Source: an uncultured Clostridia bacterium
GTDB lineage: Bacteria > Bacillota > Clostridia > TANB77 > CAG-508
Length of the DNA stretch: 25,318 nt
Assembly (NCBI GenBank): GCA_934162205.1
Contig: CAKPIA010000013.1
Coordinates: 1-25,318, forward strand
Direction: 5' to 3'
Of the stretch, positions 1 to 7,446 are shown piece by piece. How positions within the stretch are numbered: the stretch's first letter is position 1; every line of letters starts with the position of its first letter. The position numbers and the translations under genes were made by a program. A model generated the notes under the pieces. That model had not been told where the DNA came from. It made no database searches and saw only the letters and a program-made list of their open reading frames with translations.

Positions 1-77
1 TAAACATCCCCTTTTTATTATACATATATTCTATATTATGTGCTATCTTTTTTCAAGTTCATTTTATTATTTTCGAT

Positions 78-108
78 TAAAAAAACAGTGTACTATTTTA
101 AGTACACT
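78..108 (-). terminator. Second of two tandem hairpin terminators
   Basis: On the minus strand an 8-bp perfect stem (AGTGTACT / AGTACACT, arms at 87-94 and 101-108, 6-nt loop) is followed by a run of about seven T. It lies just beyond the terminator that overlaps the end of the 337-residue gene, so it is probably a back-up terminator for that unit. Confidence 0.6.
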
Positions 109-111
109 CAC

Positions 112-144
112 ACAAAAAAAGAAACAAGTTTTATCTTGTTTCTT
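112..144 (-). terminator. Hairpin terminator overlapping the stop codon of the 337-aa gene
   Basis: A 10-bp perfect stem (AAGAAACAAG / CTTGTTTCTT, arms at 135-144 and 119-128 on the minus strand) is followed by seven T. The stop codon at 131-133 sits in the hairpin loop, so translation termination and transcription termination are physically superimposed. Confidence 0.75.
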
Positions 145-1144
145 CATCTTTATTATTTGTTTCTGATTCAATATTTGCTATCTCATTAATTTGATCTTTT
201 TTATAATTTTCAACAGAATCTATAAATCTACTTTTATAGGTATCTTTTTCTGCATCTGTAAAAGCACCATAATAATCAATTCCATTAAAAGTAATTCCCT
301 TTAATTCAGCTAATGTATTTTCAGAATATTTATCTACTTTCTGATCTTTAGTATATACAGTCACATATTTTCCATTGTCATATGTCATGCTTTCCTTTGA
401 TATGTATTTTCCATCATTATTTTTAATTCTGGCAGTTACAATTCCAATTTCAGAATCTATTGTTGTTTTTTCAATTACATATTTTTCTGAAGTACTTCTA
501 ATTATTTCATCACCATTCTCAGCAGTATCTCTATATAATGTATCACCTCTGCCTTTATATAATTCTATATTATCAATAGTCAAATTTGTACCATTTTTTT
601 CATTATATTCTTTTACATATGCTTCTTTCATATATGCTAAAACTTCATCTGAATTGTTTAAATTATTAACTTCTTTTTCTGCTTCACTTCTTATATTTTC
701 ATTAGCAGTAATTTCATTAACATCAACTTTGAGTGATTGTAAAAATCCATTTTTTTCTTCTTCAACAAAAATACCTGTGTTTTCTGTATCTTCAAGGCTA
801 TCCAATCCTTTAATAGTTACTTTATCTATTTCATTTAAATCTACTACCGCTTCTTTTCCGTCACTAGTTTTTTCTATTTGAATTCCTTTTTCATTTGCTG
901 AATTTAATAAATTTTGTGTTTTCATTCCAGAAAATGCACCAATTGCAAACATACTAATTATTGCTGCTCTTCCTCTTGTTTTTTTAGCAACATTTTTTAT
1001 TATAGTTTTTTTCTCTTCTCTTGTTAATTCTCTTTGGATTTTTTCTTGTTTTTCTTTTATTTTTTCTTTAGATTTATTTTTGGTAAGTTTTACAAAAACA
1101 TTAAGTGTTTTTCTATCTATTGTCTTTCCTATTTTACTACTCAT
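131..1144 (-). CDS. Membrane-anchored hypothetical protein (337 aa)
   Basis: I do not recognise a family. The first ~57 residues are very basic and rich in Lys/Glu/Arg, probably helical. A short hydrophobic stretch at about residues 59-75 could be a single membrane segment or uncleaved signal anchor. The remaining ~260 residues are acidic and hydrophilic, with a motif-poor C-terminal half that could be an extracytoplasmic domain. The ATG at 1144 has a good ribosome binding site (AAAGGAG, 6-7 nt upstream). It lies 88 nt downstream of a histidine kinase gene on the same strand and has its own likely promoter in that gap, so it may be both co-transcribed with and separately expressed from the two-component system. 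A role in envelope stress or as a target or accessory of the kinase is only a guess from position. Confidence 0.8.
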   Translation of the reverse strand: MSSKIGKTIDRKTLNVFVKLTKNKSKEKIKEKQEKIQRELTREEKKTIIKNVAKKTRGRAAIISMFAIGAFSGMKTQNLLNSANEKGIQIEKTSDGKEAVVDLNEIDKVTIKGLDSLEDTENTGIFVEEEKNGFLQSLKVDVNEITANENIRSEAEKEVNNLNNSDEVLAYMKEAYVKEYNEKNGTNLTIDNIELYKGRGDTLYRDTAENGDEIIRSTSEKYVIEKTTIDSEIGIVTARIKNNDGKYISKESMTYDNGKYVTVYTKDQKVDKYSENTLAELKGITFNGIDYYGAFTDAEKDTYKSRFIDSVENYKKDQINEIANIESETNNKDEETR

Positions 1145-1178
1145 TATTTTCTCCTTTGAATTTTAAATATACATTTAT

Positions 1179-1207
1179 AGTATATAGTAATAGTTTGGGT
1201 TTTGCAA
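1179..1207 (-). promoter_or_regulatory. Predicted sigma-A promoter for the 337-aa gene
   Basis: On the minus strand TTGCAA (1202-1207) and TATACT (1179-1184) are separated by 17 bp. It lies between the histidine kinase stop and the ribosome binding site of the 337-residue gene, giving a leader of roughly 30 nt. Confidence 0.5.
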
Positions 1208-1232
1208 TAGTTGTAACACAAATGTAATAAAC

Positions 1233-2735
1233 CTATTGAGGTAAATCTGATAAACTTAATTCAAAAAAGAATTCTACACCATTAACTTTGTTTTCTACTC
1301 CATATTCACTATTATAATTATTCATTATAGCTCTTACCAAAGCAAGACCTATCCCTGTTCCGCCATCATCTCTGTTTCTTGATTCATCAATTTTATAGAA
1401 TCTATTCCAAATTCTAGTTTTATTTTCCTCTGAGATAATATCTCCTGTATTAAATACTCTTACAATTACTTTGTTTTTATTTTTATCTATTTCATTTTCT
1501 ATTTTTATATATTTTTCTCCTGCAACCTCTTTAGTATGTTTTATTGCATTTGTTAAATAATTTGTAATTACTTGTTCAATATAAAAATCATCTGCAAAAA
1601 CATTAATCTTTCCTTTTGTTTTTAATTCTACTTTTATATTCTTTTCATCTAACATAACTTTTGCTTTTCGCACAACTTCTTTTTCTAATTCTATTATATT
1701 AAATGTTGAATTATTAAATTCCCTTTTTCCATATTCCAGTTTAGAAAGTTCAAGTAATTGTTTTACTAGCTTATCCATTTTATTAGTTTCATCTAAAATA
1801 ACTTCTGCATAAAATTTTCTACTTTCCTCATCTGTTGTTACATTTTCTAGTAAACCTTCACTATACCCTTGAATTAATGCTATTGGTGTTTTTAATTCAT
1901 GTGATACGTCAGAAATAAATTTAGTTCTCATTTCATTTATTTTAGATTTTTCTTCTATATCTTTTTCTAATTCAAAATTTGTATTTCTTAACTGATTTAT
2001 TGTTCCTTCTAATTTACTTGACATTTTATTAATACTTTTTCCAAGACTATCTATTTCGTCTTCTGCTTCTGTTGGCTTATATTTTTGGCTAAAATCTAAA
2101 TCTGACATTTTCTTTGCTATATCATTTAATTCTAAAATTCTTTTTGTAAATTTTTTTGATATAAAAGATACTACTATTCCACCTATTATTATAGTAAATC
2201 CTCCAATTAAATATAAAAATCTATTTGAAATCCTTACACTTTCTTTTATAGATGTAAGTGGAATTCTTATACTTAAAAGATAACCATTATCTAATTTTGC
2301 AAGTAAAACTATGTAACTTATATCAGTACTTTTATCTTTTACTTTTTTTATTGTCATATTCTTATTTTGTTCTAATATTTCTTCAGATTTACGTATGTAG
2401 TTACTATTCCATTCTCCTAACATAAATAGGAAATCTTTGTTGGTTGTATATATGTTATCATTAGTACTATCTTTTATGGCTATGTCAAAATTATTATTTA
2501 TTTCAATTTTTTCTAATTCTTCTTCTAAGTTAATTTTATTATCTGAATTATTGTAATATTCATTTATTTGAATATATACTGCTTTTAATGCATTTTTTTT
2601 GCTATATAAATAAAATGTTTCTAAAACTATATTATTCATAATTATCAAAAATGCTATTATCATTACAATTACAATAGCTAAAGATAAAAACAATTTTACT
2701 CTTACAGATTTTAATCTTTCTTTAATTTTTTTCAT
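1233..2735 (-). CDS. Sensor histidine kinase (HAMP-HisKA-HATPase)
   Basis: A 500-residue membrane sensor kinase that autophosphorylates on His and passes the phosphate to the adjacent response regulator. Visible parts: transmembrane segment at about 13-36, an extracytoplasmic sensor region of about 130 residues, a second transmembrane segment at about 173-192, a HAMP-like linker to about 245, an H-box SHELKTP with His279, an N-box around 391-401 (NYLTNAIKHT), a G1-like box FNTGD near 428-432, and a G2 box GGTGIGL at 458-464. All catalytic boxes are present, so it should be active. It starts 18 nt after the regulator's stop with AAGGA as ribosome binding site, so the two form an operon. The domain order and boxes fit the VanS/PhoR-like class of kinases; the signal is not deducible. 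Confidence 0.95.
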   Translation of the reverse strand: MKKIKERLKSVRVKLFLSLAIVIVMIIAFLIIMNNIVLETFYLYSKKNALKAVYIQINEYYNNSDNKINLEEELEKIEINNNFDIAIKDSTNDNIYTTNKDFLFMLGEWNSNYIRKSEEILEQNKNMTIKKVKDKSTDISYIVLLAKLDNGYLLSIRIPLTSIKESVRISNRFLYLIGGFTIIIGGIVVSFISKKFTKRILELNDIAKKMSDLDFSQKYKPTEAEDEIDSLGKSINKMSSKLEGTINQLRNTNFELEKDIEEKSKINEMRTKFISDVSHELKTPIALIQGYSEGLLENVTTDEESRKFYAEVILDETNKMDKLVKQLLELSKLEYGKREFNNSTFNIIELEKEVVRKAKVMLDEKNIKVELKTKGKINVFADDFYIEQVITNYLTNAIKHTKEVAGEKYIKIENEIDKNKNKVIVRVFNTGDIISEENKTRIWNRFYKIDESRNRDDGGTGIGLALVRAIMNNYNSEYGVENKVNGVEFFFELSLSDLPQ

Positions 2736-2753
2736 ATCACTAATTCCTTATAA

Positions 2754-3431
2754 TTATTTTATTTCGAATTTATATCCTATTCCTCTCATCGTCTTTATGT
2801 ATTTTCCTTTTTTGCCTAATTTATGTCTTATTTTCTTTATATGACTATCTATTGTTCTTGAATCTCCATAATAATCATAGTTCCATACATTATTTAATAT
2901 TTTATCTCTTGATAAAGCTATATTTTCATTATCAAGTAAATATTTTAATAATTCGTATTCTCTTAAACTTAATTCAATTTGTTTTCCATCTACTTTAACT
3001 GTTCTTCCTTCTTCATCTATAACAATTCCATCATAATCTCTTATTTGTTCTTTATCTCCTTGAACTCTTTTTAAAATTGCTTCTACTCTTGCTAATAGTA
3101 TTTTAGGACTAAATGGTTTTGATATATATTCATCAACACCTAACTCAAATCCAAATAATTCATCTTGTTCTTCTCCTCTTGCAGTAAGCATAATAACTGG
3201 TACTCTTGATTCTTGTCTAACTTTTCTTAAAACAGACCAACCGTCAAGCTTTGGCATCATTACATCTAATAAAATAATACTAATTTTTTCTTTATTTTCT
3301 TCAAAAATTTCTATTGCTTTTTCTCCGTCTTCAGCCTCTAACACATTATATTCCTTTGTCAATAAAAAATCTTTTATTAATTTTCTCATTCTCTGTTCAT
3401 CATCAACTACTAAAACAGTTATATCTTTCAT
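2754..3431 (-). CDS. OmpR-family response regulator
   Basis: A 225-residue two-domain transcription factor partnered with the kinase encoded just downstream. The receiver domain (about 1-118) has the acidic pair Asp10/Asp11, the phosphoacceptor Asp56 (in LLDVMMP), Thr83 and Lys105. The C-terminal winged-helix DNA-binding domain (about 128-225) has the typical ELLKYLL, SRDKIL and GIGYKF elements. The ATG at 3431 is preceded by AAAGGAAG. It is first in its operon; a TATAAT at 3478-3483 on the minus strand could be its -10 box, but no clear -35 is seen, which would fit an activated (possibly autoregulated) promoter. Family assignment is secure; regulon unknown. Confidence 0.96.
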   Translation of the reverse strand: MKDITVLVVDDEQRMRKLIKDFLLTKEYNVLEAEDGEKAIEIFEENKEKISIILLDVMMPKLDGWSVLRKVRQESRVPVIMLTARGEEQDELFGFELGVDEYISKPFSPKILLARVEAILKRVQGDKEQIRDYDGIVIDEEGRTVKVDGKQIELSLREYELLKYLLDNENIALSRDKILNNVWNYDYYGDSRTIDSHIKKIRHKLGKKGKYIKTMRGIGYKFEIK

Positions 3432-3477
3432 TTGATATCTTCCTTTCTAAAACATTCTAGTATTAATTTATGGAATA

Positions 3478-3483
3478 ATTATA
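3478..3483 (-). promoter_or_regulatory. Candidate -10 box of the two-component operon
   Basis: TATAAT on the minus strand about 45 nt upstream of the regulator ATG. The region 17 bp further upstream does not resemble TTGACA, so this is either weak, activator-dependent, or a chance match in AT-rich DNA. Confidence 0.3.
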
Positions 3484-3540
3484 CATTATTTTTATGTCTA
3501 TTTTGTGAAATTTTTATATAAATTAAAAAATTACACCATA

Positions 3541-3582
3541 TTATTAAATAAGAGATTGAAAAATTTTTATTCTCAATCTCTT
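3541..3582 (-). terminator. Terminator of the dnaG-rpoD operon
   Basis: A 10-bp perfect inverted repeat (AAGAGATTGA at 3550-3559 and its complement at 3573-3582) lies immediately after the rpoD stop. On the minus strand it is followed by an AT-rich but interrupted T tract, so termination may be moderate. Confidence 0.6.
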
Positions 3583-3589
3583 GTTTATT

Positions 3590-4915
3590 TTATCCCATAT
3601 AATCTTTTAATTTTTTGCTTCTACTTGGATGTCTTAATTTTCTTAATGCTTTTGCTTCTATTTGACGTATTCTCTCTCTTGTTACTTGGAATTCTTTTCC
3701 TACTTCTTCTAATGTTCTTGCTTTTCCGTCTTCCAATCCAAATCTTAATTTTAGAACTTTTGCTTCTCTAGGTGTTAATGTATTCATTACTTCTTCTAAT
3801 TGTTCTTTTAATAATGTATATGCTGCTGAATCTTGTGGTGCTGGACTATCATCATCTGGTATAAAATCACCTAAGTGACTGTCGTCTTCTTCACCAATAG
3901 GTGTTTCTAAAGATACAGGATCTTGAGCAATTTTTTGTATTTCCATTACTTTTTCTACTGGTATTTCCATTTCTTCAGCAATTTCCTCTGGGGTTGGTTC
4001 TCTACCTAATTGTTGTAATAAGTGTCTTGATGTTCTAATTAATTTATTTATTGTTTCTACCATGTGTACAGGAATTCTTATTGTTCTAGCTTGATCTGCT
4101 ATAGCTCTTGTTATAGCTTGTCTAATCCACCATGTTGCATAAGTACTAAATTTAAATCCTTTTGTGTAATCAAATTTTTCTACTGCTTTTATTAATCCCA
4201 TATTTCCTTCTTGAATCAAATCTAAGAATAACATTCCTCTACCTAAATATTTTTTAGCAATACTTACAACTAATCTTAAGTTTGATTCGGCAAGTTCTTG
4301 TCTTGCTTCTTCATCATTTTCTAGTATTCTTTTTGCTAAATCTAATTCTTGGTCATATGTTAATAATGGTATTCTTCCTATTTCTCTTAAATACATTCTT
4401 ACAGGATCATCTACATTTATTCCTTCATAATCTGTATCTGTTATTTCATCTAATTTTAATTCTTCTACTTCTTTTAAATCTTCAACATCTGGTTCTTCAT
4501 CGTCTAACTCTTCTTTTGATAAATCAATTCCCATTTCTTCAAAAGCATCAAATACTTTGTCTATTTGTTCAGGATTTGCATCATCTAATTGAGTTGCTAA
4601 TTCACCATATGTTATTTTTCCACTTTCTTTAGCCTTTTTTATTATATTATTTACTTTTTCGGAATTTGTAATGTCTGTATCTTCTTTATTTTCTTTTATT
4701 TCTTCTTTTTCGTTTTCTTTTTTCTCGGTTTTTTTAGTTGTTTTTTTTGCAGTATCAACTTTTTCTTCTATTTTAGTCTCCTCTTTTTTTGCTTTAACTG
4801 CTTTTTTTATTTCTGGTTTTTCATTTTTATTTTTTTCTTCTTTGGCTTCTTTAACTTTTTTTGTTTTGTCTATTTTTTCTTCTTCAAGTATATTTTCTTC
4901 TTTTTTCTTAGCCAT
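3590..4915 (-). CDS. rpoD: Primary sigma factor RpoD/SigA
   Basis: The housekeeping sigma-70 subunit of RNA polymerase (441 aa). Region 1.1-like sequence appears at about 95-130 (GKITYGELATQL), region 1.2 at about 170-195 (VRMYLREIGRIPLL), regions 2.1-2.4 contain FSTYATWWIRQAI and the -10 recognition helix, region 3 follows, and region 4.2 near the C-terminus has VTRERIRQIEAKALRKLRHP. The core is canonical, but the first ~90 residues are an extremely Lys/Glu-rich, probably disordered extension; Bacillus-type SigA is about 370 residues. The start at 4915 has AGAGGTGA as ribosome binding site, lying inside the last codons of dnaG, which implies tight coupling in the classical dnaG-rpoD operon. 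Confidence 0.97.
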   Translation of the reverse strand: MAKKKEENILEEEKIDKTKKVKEAKEEKNKNEKPEIKKAVKAKKEETKIEEKVDTAKKTTKKTEKKENEKEEIKENKEDTDITNSEKVNNIIKKAKESGKITYGELATQLDDANPEQIDKVFDAFEEMGIDLSKEELDDEEPDVEDLKEVEELKLDEITDTDYEGINVDDPVRMYLREIGRIPLLTYDQELDLAKRILENDEEARQELAESNLRLVVSIAKKYLGRGMLFLDLIQEGNMGLIKAVEKFDYTKGFKFSTYATWWIRQAITRAIADQARTIRIPVHMVETINKLIRTSRHLLQQLGREPTPEEIAEEMEIPVEKVMEIQKIAQDPVSLETPIGEEDDSHLGDFIPDDDSPAPQDSAAYTLLKEQLEEVMNTLTPREAKVLKLRFGLEDGKARTLEEVGKEFQVTRERIRQIEAKALRKLRHPSRSKKLKDYMG

Positions 4916-4927
4916 TTTAATTCACCT

Positions 4928-6715
4928 CTACTTAATTTTAACTAAATTTATAATTATATTATTTAATTCTTTTTCTAAATTTTTCTTTTCTTCTTCACTA
5001 ATATTAGTTTCTAATAAATCTAAAATTTCTAATTTTCTAGAATTTAATTTTTCTTTTTCATATATTACTAATATATCTTCAATTGCCTTGTCTACATCTG
5101 TTATTTCAAAATCATAAGCCATTATCATTGTTATATGATTTTGTATTTCTTCATCAAATTCATCTATCATTGCATTTACATTTTTGTTACCTTTTTCAAA
5201 TTGTTCATATATTTTTGTAACTATTTTATTATTTAAATCATATCTAAAATCTTCTGGTTTTAATTTATTCTTTATTTTTTCATAAGTATTTGTTTCTGGT
5301 GTTAATAGCAATGATATTATTGTATTCTCTCTTTTTTTAATTGCTTCTGTTATATTTGAATTATTACTCTCTTCTTTTTTATGTTTTACAATTGGTTTAC
5401 TTTTATCCAATATTTTTTCAGTTTTTTGGCTTGAATATGTTAATTTATTTACTTGAGCATAAATAGCTTCTTTAGAAATATCATATTCTTTAGAAATCTT
5501 ATCTATATAAATTTCTTTTTCCATGTCATTATCAACTTGTGAAAGTAATTTAGCAATTTCATTTAAAAATTTTATTTTATCATTTGTACTATCTAGATTT
5601 AATCCTTTTTTTAATACTTTAACTTTAAATTCCACTAATGATATAGCATTTTCAATTAATGTATTAAATCTAGCAACTCCATATTTTATAATATATTCAT
5701 CTGGATCTTTCGCACCTTGCATTTGTAAAACTCTAATGTCACACCCCATATTTTTTAAAATTTCCAATGATCTTAATATTGCTGTTTGACCAGCTCCATC
5801 TGAATCAAAACTTAATATTATTTGCTCAGAATTTTTTCTTAATAACCAACCTTGTTGTTCTGTAAGTGCTGTACCAAGTGGTGCAACAACATTTGTAACA
5901 CCTCTTTGATGTAGTGATATAACATCCATATAACCTTCAACAATTAGTATTTTTTTAGTATCTCCCTTTTTTGCAACATTTAAACCAAATAAATTTCTGC
6001 TTTTACTATAAACAACATTTTCGGGTGAATTTATATATTTAGGTTTAGAATCATCTAGTACTCTTCCACCAAAAGCAATAATTCTATTTCTTACATCACA
6101 TATAGGAAACATTAGTCTGTTTCTATATCTGTCTATATACATGCCTTTTTCATTTTTGTTTACTAATCCTGATTCTAAAATTTCTTTTTCTCCAAAGCCT
6201 TCTTTTTTTAAAGCTCTATACAATTCATCAAATTTACCAGAAAATCCTATTTTAAAAGATTTTAAAGTTTCATTATTTATTTTTCTTTTTTTTATGTATT
6301 CTTGTGCAATCTTTGCTGTTGGTTTATATAAATTTTGATGATAATATTCTGCTGCAAATTCATTTACTTTAAATACTTTTGCTTTTAATTCTTCTTTTGC
6401 ATTATCTATATTATTCTCTAAAGTTGGTAGTTGTATATTTGCTCTTTCTGCCAATTGTTCTACAGCTTCTTTAAATCCGATTCCTTCAATTCTGGTTAAA
6501 AAGCTATATACATTTCCTCCTACTCCACAACCAAAGCAGTGAAATATTTGCTTGTCTGGTGAAACTGAAAAAGAAGGTGATTTTTCGTTATGAAATGGAC
6601 ATAGTCCAAAGAAATTTCTACCACTTCTTTTTAAATGAACATATTGTGATATTATATCTACTATATCTGTGTTTTGTCTAACTTCTTCAATGATTTCATC
6701 ACTATATCGTATCAT
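4928..6715 (-). CDS. dnaG: DNA primase DnaG
   Basis: Synthesises RNA primers at the replication fork. In its 595 residues I see the CHC2-type zinc finger near the N-terminus (Cys39, His42, Cys60, Cys63 in CPFH...HCFGC), the RNA polymerase/catalytic core including the TOPRIM segment (LIVEGYMDV and the later SFDSDGAGQ acidic cluster), and a divergent C-terminal helical region expected to bind the replicative helicase. Length is normal for the family (about 580-600 in Firmicutes). It precedes rpoD by 12 nt, an arrangement shared with many Firmicutes; rpsU is not in the visible part. The ribosome binding site is GTGAGG, 6 nt before ATG. A TATAAT-like box lies in the divergent intergenic region, but I could not define its promoter convincingly. 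Confidence 0.97.
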   Translation of the reverse strand: MIRYSDEIIEEVRQNTDIVDIISQYVHLKRSGRNFFGLCPFHNEKSPSFSVSPDKQIFHCFGCGVGGNVYSFLTRIEGIGFKEAVEQLAERANIQLPTLENNIDNAKEELKAKVFKVNEFAAEYYHQNLYKPTAKIAQEYIKKRKINNETLKSFKIGFSGKFDELYRALKKEGFGEKEILESGLVNKNEKGMYIDRYRNRLMFPICDVRNRIIAFGGRVLDDSKPKYINSPENVVYSKSRNLFGLNVAKKGDTKKILIVEGYMDVISLHQRGVTNVVAPLGTALTEQQGWLLRKNSEQIILSFDSDGAGQTAILRSLEILKNMGCDIRVLQMQGAKDPDEYIIKYGVARFNTLIENAISLVEFKVKVLKKGLNLDSTNDKIKFLNEIAKLLSQVDNDMEKEIYIDKISKEYDISKEAIYAQVNKLTYSSQKTEKILDKSKPIVKHKKEESNNSNITEAIKKRENTIISLLLTPETNTYEKIKNKLKPEDFRYDLNNKIVTKIYEQFEKGNKNVNAMIDEFDEEIQNHITMIMAYDFEITDVDKAIEDILVIYEKEKLNSRKLEILDLLETNISEEEKKNLEKELNNIIINLVKIK

Positions 6716-6843
6716 TTTTGCCTCACTTTCTTCAAATTTATATACATAATTATATTATTCGACGAATTTTACATAAATCCCCCTTTAGCATTCAAAAAAA
6801 CTTGCAGAAAACTTTTAGATCACACCAATATAACTGATAATTT

Positions 6844-6872
6844 TTGACTTTTAACTATTTTTATGCTATAAT
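6844..6872 (+). promoter_or_regulatory. Near-consensus extended -10 promoter of the 148-aa orphan
   Basis: TTGACT (6844-6849), a 17-bp spacer and TATAAT (6867-6872), with an extended -10 TATGC directly upstream of TATAAT. The expected transcript start is near 6879, leaving a leader of about 27 nt with AAGGAGG at 6891-6897, 8 nt before the ATG. Confidence 0.8.
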
Positions 6873-6905
6873 TAATTATCATTAATATTTAAGGAGGTCA
6901 ACATC

Positions 6906-7352
6906 ATGAGTGAATTTATCACGAAAAAATCCGGATTAACCCGGGCTTACTTTACCCCACAGGACTGGCAAGTACCACTTCCTACAATACAAGAGATCAT
7001 CAATGATCCTGAGCAGTACACCGATTTAATGCAACATATCGCATTAAACCATAAAGGCTTAAATTGGAAGTTTTATAAGTTTCAATTAAGCAGACAAACT
7101 TACCAAATTTTTATATTTTCTTTGGCTTGGTGTTCAAAAAACTTGAAACCAACATTGGCTTACAGCTGGCAGTTTCAGAAAAATGCCAACAAGCTTCATA
7201 GCTTCTTGGAAAGAAATCATATTGTTCTAAGTAATCAAGAGGAATTCTTGGTTGAAACATGTAAGAATTTTGTCAACTGGTCAGACTATGAAGTAAATAG
7301 AAAAGAATTCATAAAAAGTATCATTGATGGACTAACTATTCTATATAGTTAA
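6906..7352 (+). CDS. Orphan hypothetical protein (148 aa), highly expressed monocistron
   Basis: I do not recognise this protein. It is a soluble-looking 148-residue polypeptide with no signal peptide or clear membrane segment, rich in aromatics (several Trp, Tyr and Phe), with amphipathic helix-like stretches in its middle and C-terminal parts. The gene has a near-consensus promoter, a perfect AAGGAGG ribosome binding site 8 nt before ATG, and a 20-bp perfect terminator starting at the stop codon. It stands alone between divergent dnaG and convergent adhE. Its 5' half uses GC-richer codons (CCC, CGG, GAC, CAG, ATC) and contains a CCCGGG site, unlike the AT-saturated neighbours, which suggests recent acquisition. 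It could be a phage- or plasmid-derived accessory gene, but nothing in the sequence fixes a role. Confidence 0.8.
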   Translation: MSEFITKKSGLTRAYFTPQDWQVPLPTIQEIINDPEQYTDLMQHIALNHKGLNWKFYKFQLSRQTYQIFIFSLAWCSKNLKPTLAYSWQFQKNANKLHSFLERNHIVLSNQEEFLVETCKNFVNWSDYEVNRKEFIKSIIDGLTILYS

Positions 7353-7391
7353 AAAGATAACCGCCAACAAGTTGTTGGCGGTTATCTTTTT
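7351..7391. terminator. Bidirectional 20-bp perfect terminator between the orphan gene and adhE
   Basis: Arms 7351-7370 and 7372-7391 are perfect complements with A-tract and T-tract ends, so the element works in both directions. It begins within the stop codon of the orphan gene and lies 55 nt past the adhE stop. It is GC-rich in the centre (CCGCCAACAA), the strongest terminator in the window. Confidence 0.93.
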
Positions 7392-7446
7392 TATTCTAAA
7401 TATATTAGCATTCAACACAATTTTTTTTCAAAGCAACCTTTACTAT

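Noticed and set aside
1..77. Promoter for a minus-strand gene to the left of the window
   Set aside because: A TATAAT occurs near 16-21 on the minus strand, but no -35 box or following gene can be seen, so the call is unsupported.
4282..5117. Long plus-strand open frames opposite rpoD/dnaG (116 and 148 residues)
   Set aside because: They are low-complexity Leu/Phe/Ser-rich antisense readings of the conserved rpoD and dnaG genes, without ribosome binding sites.
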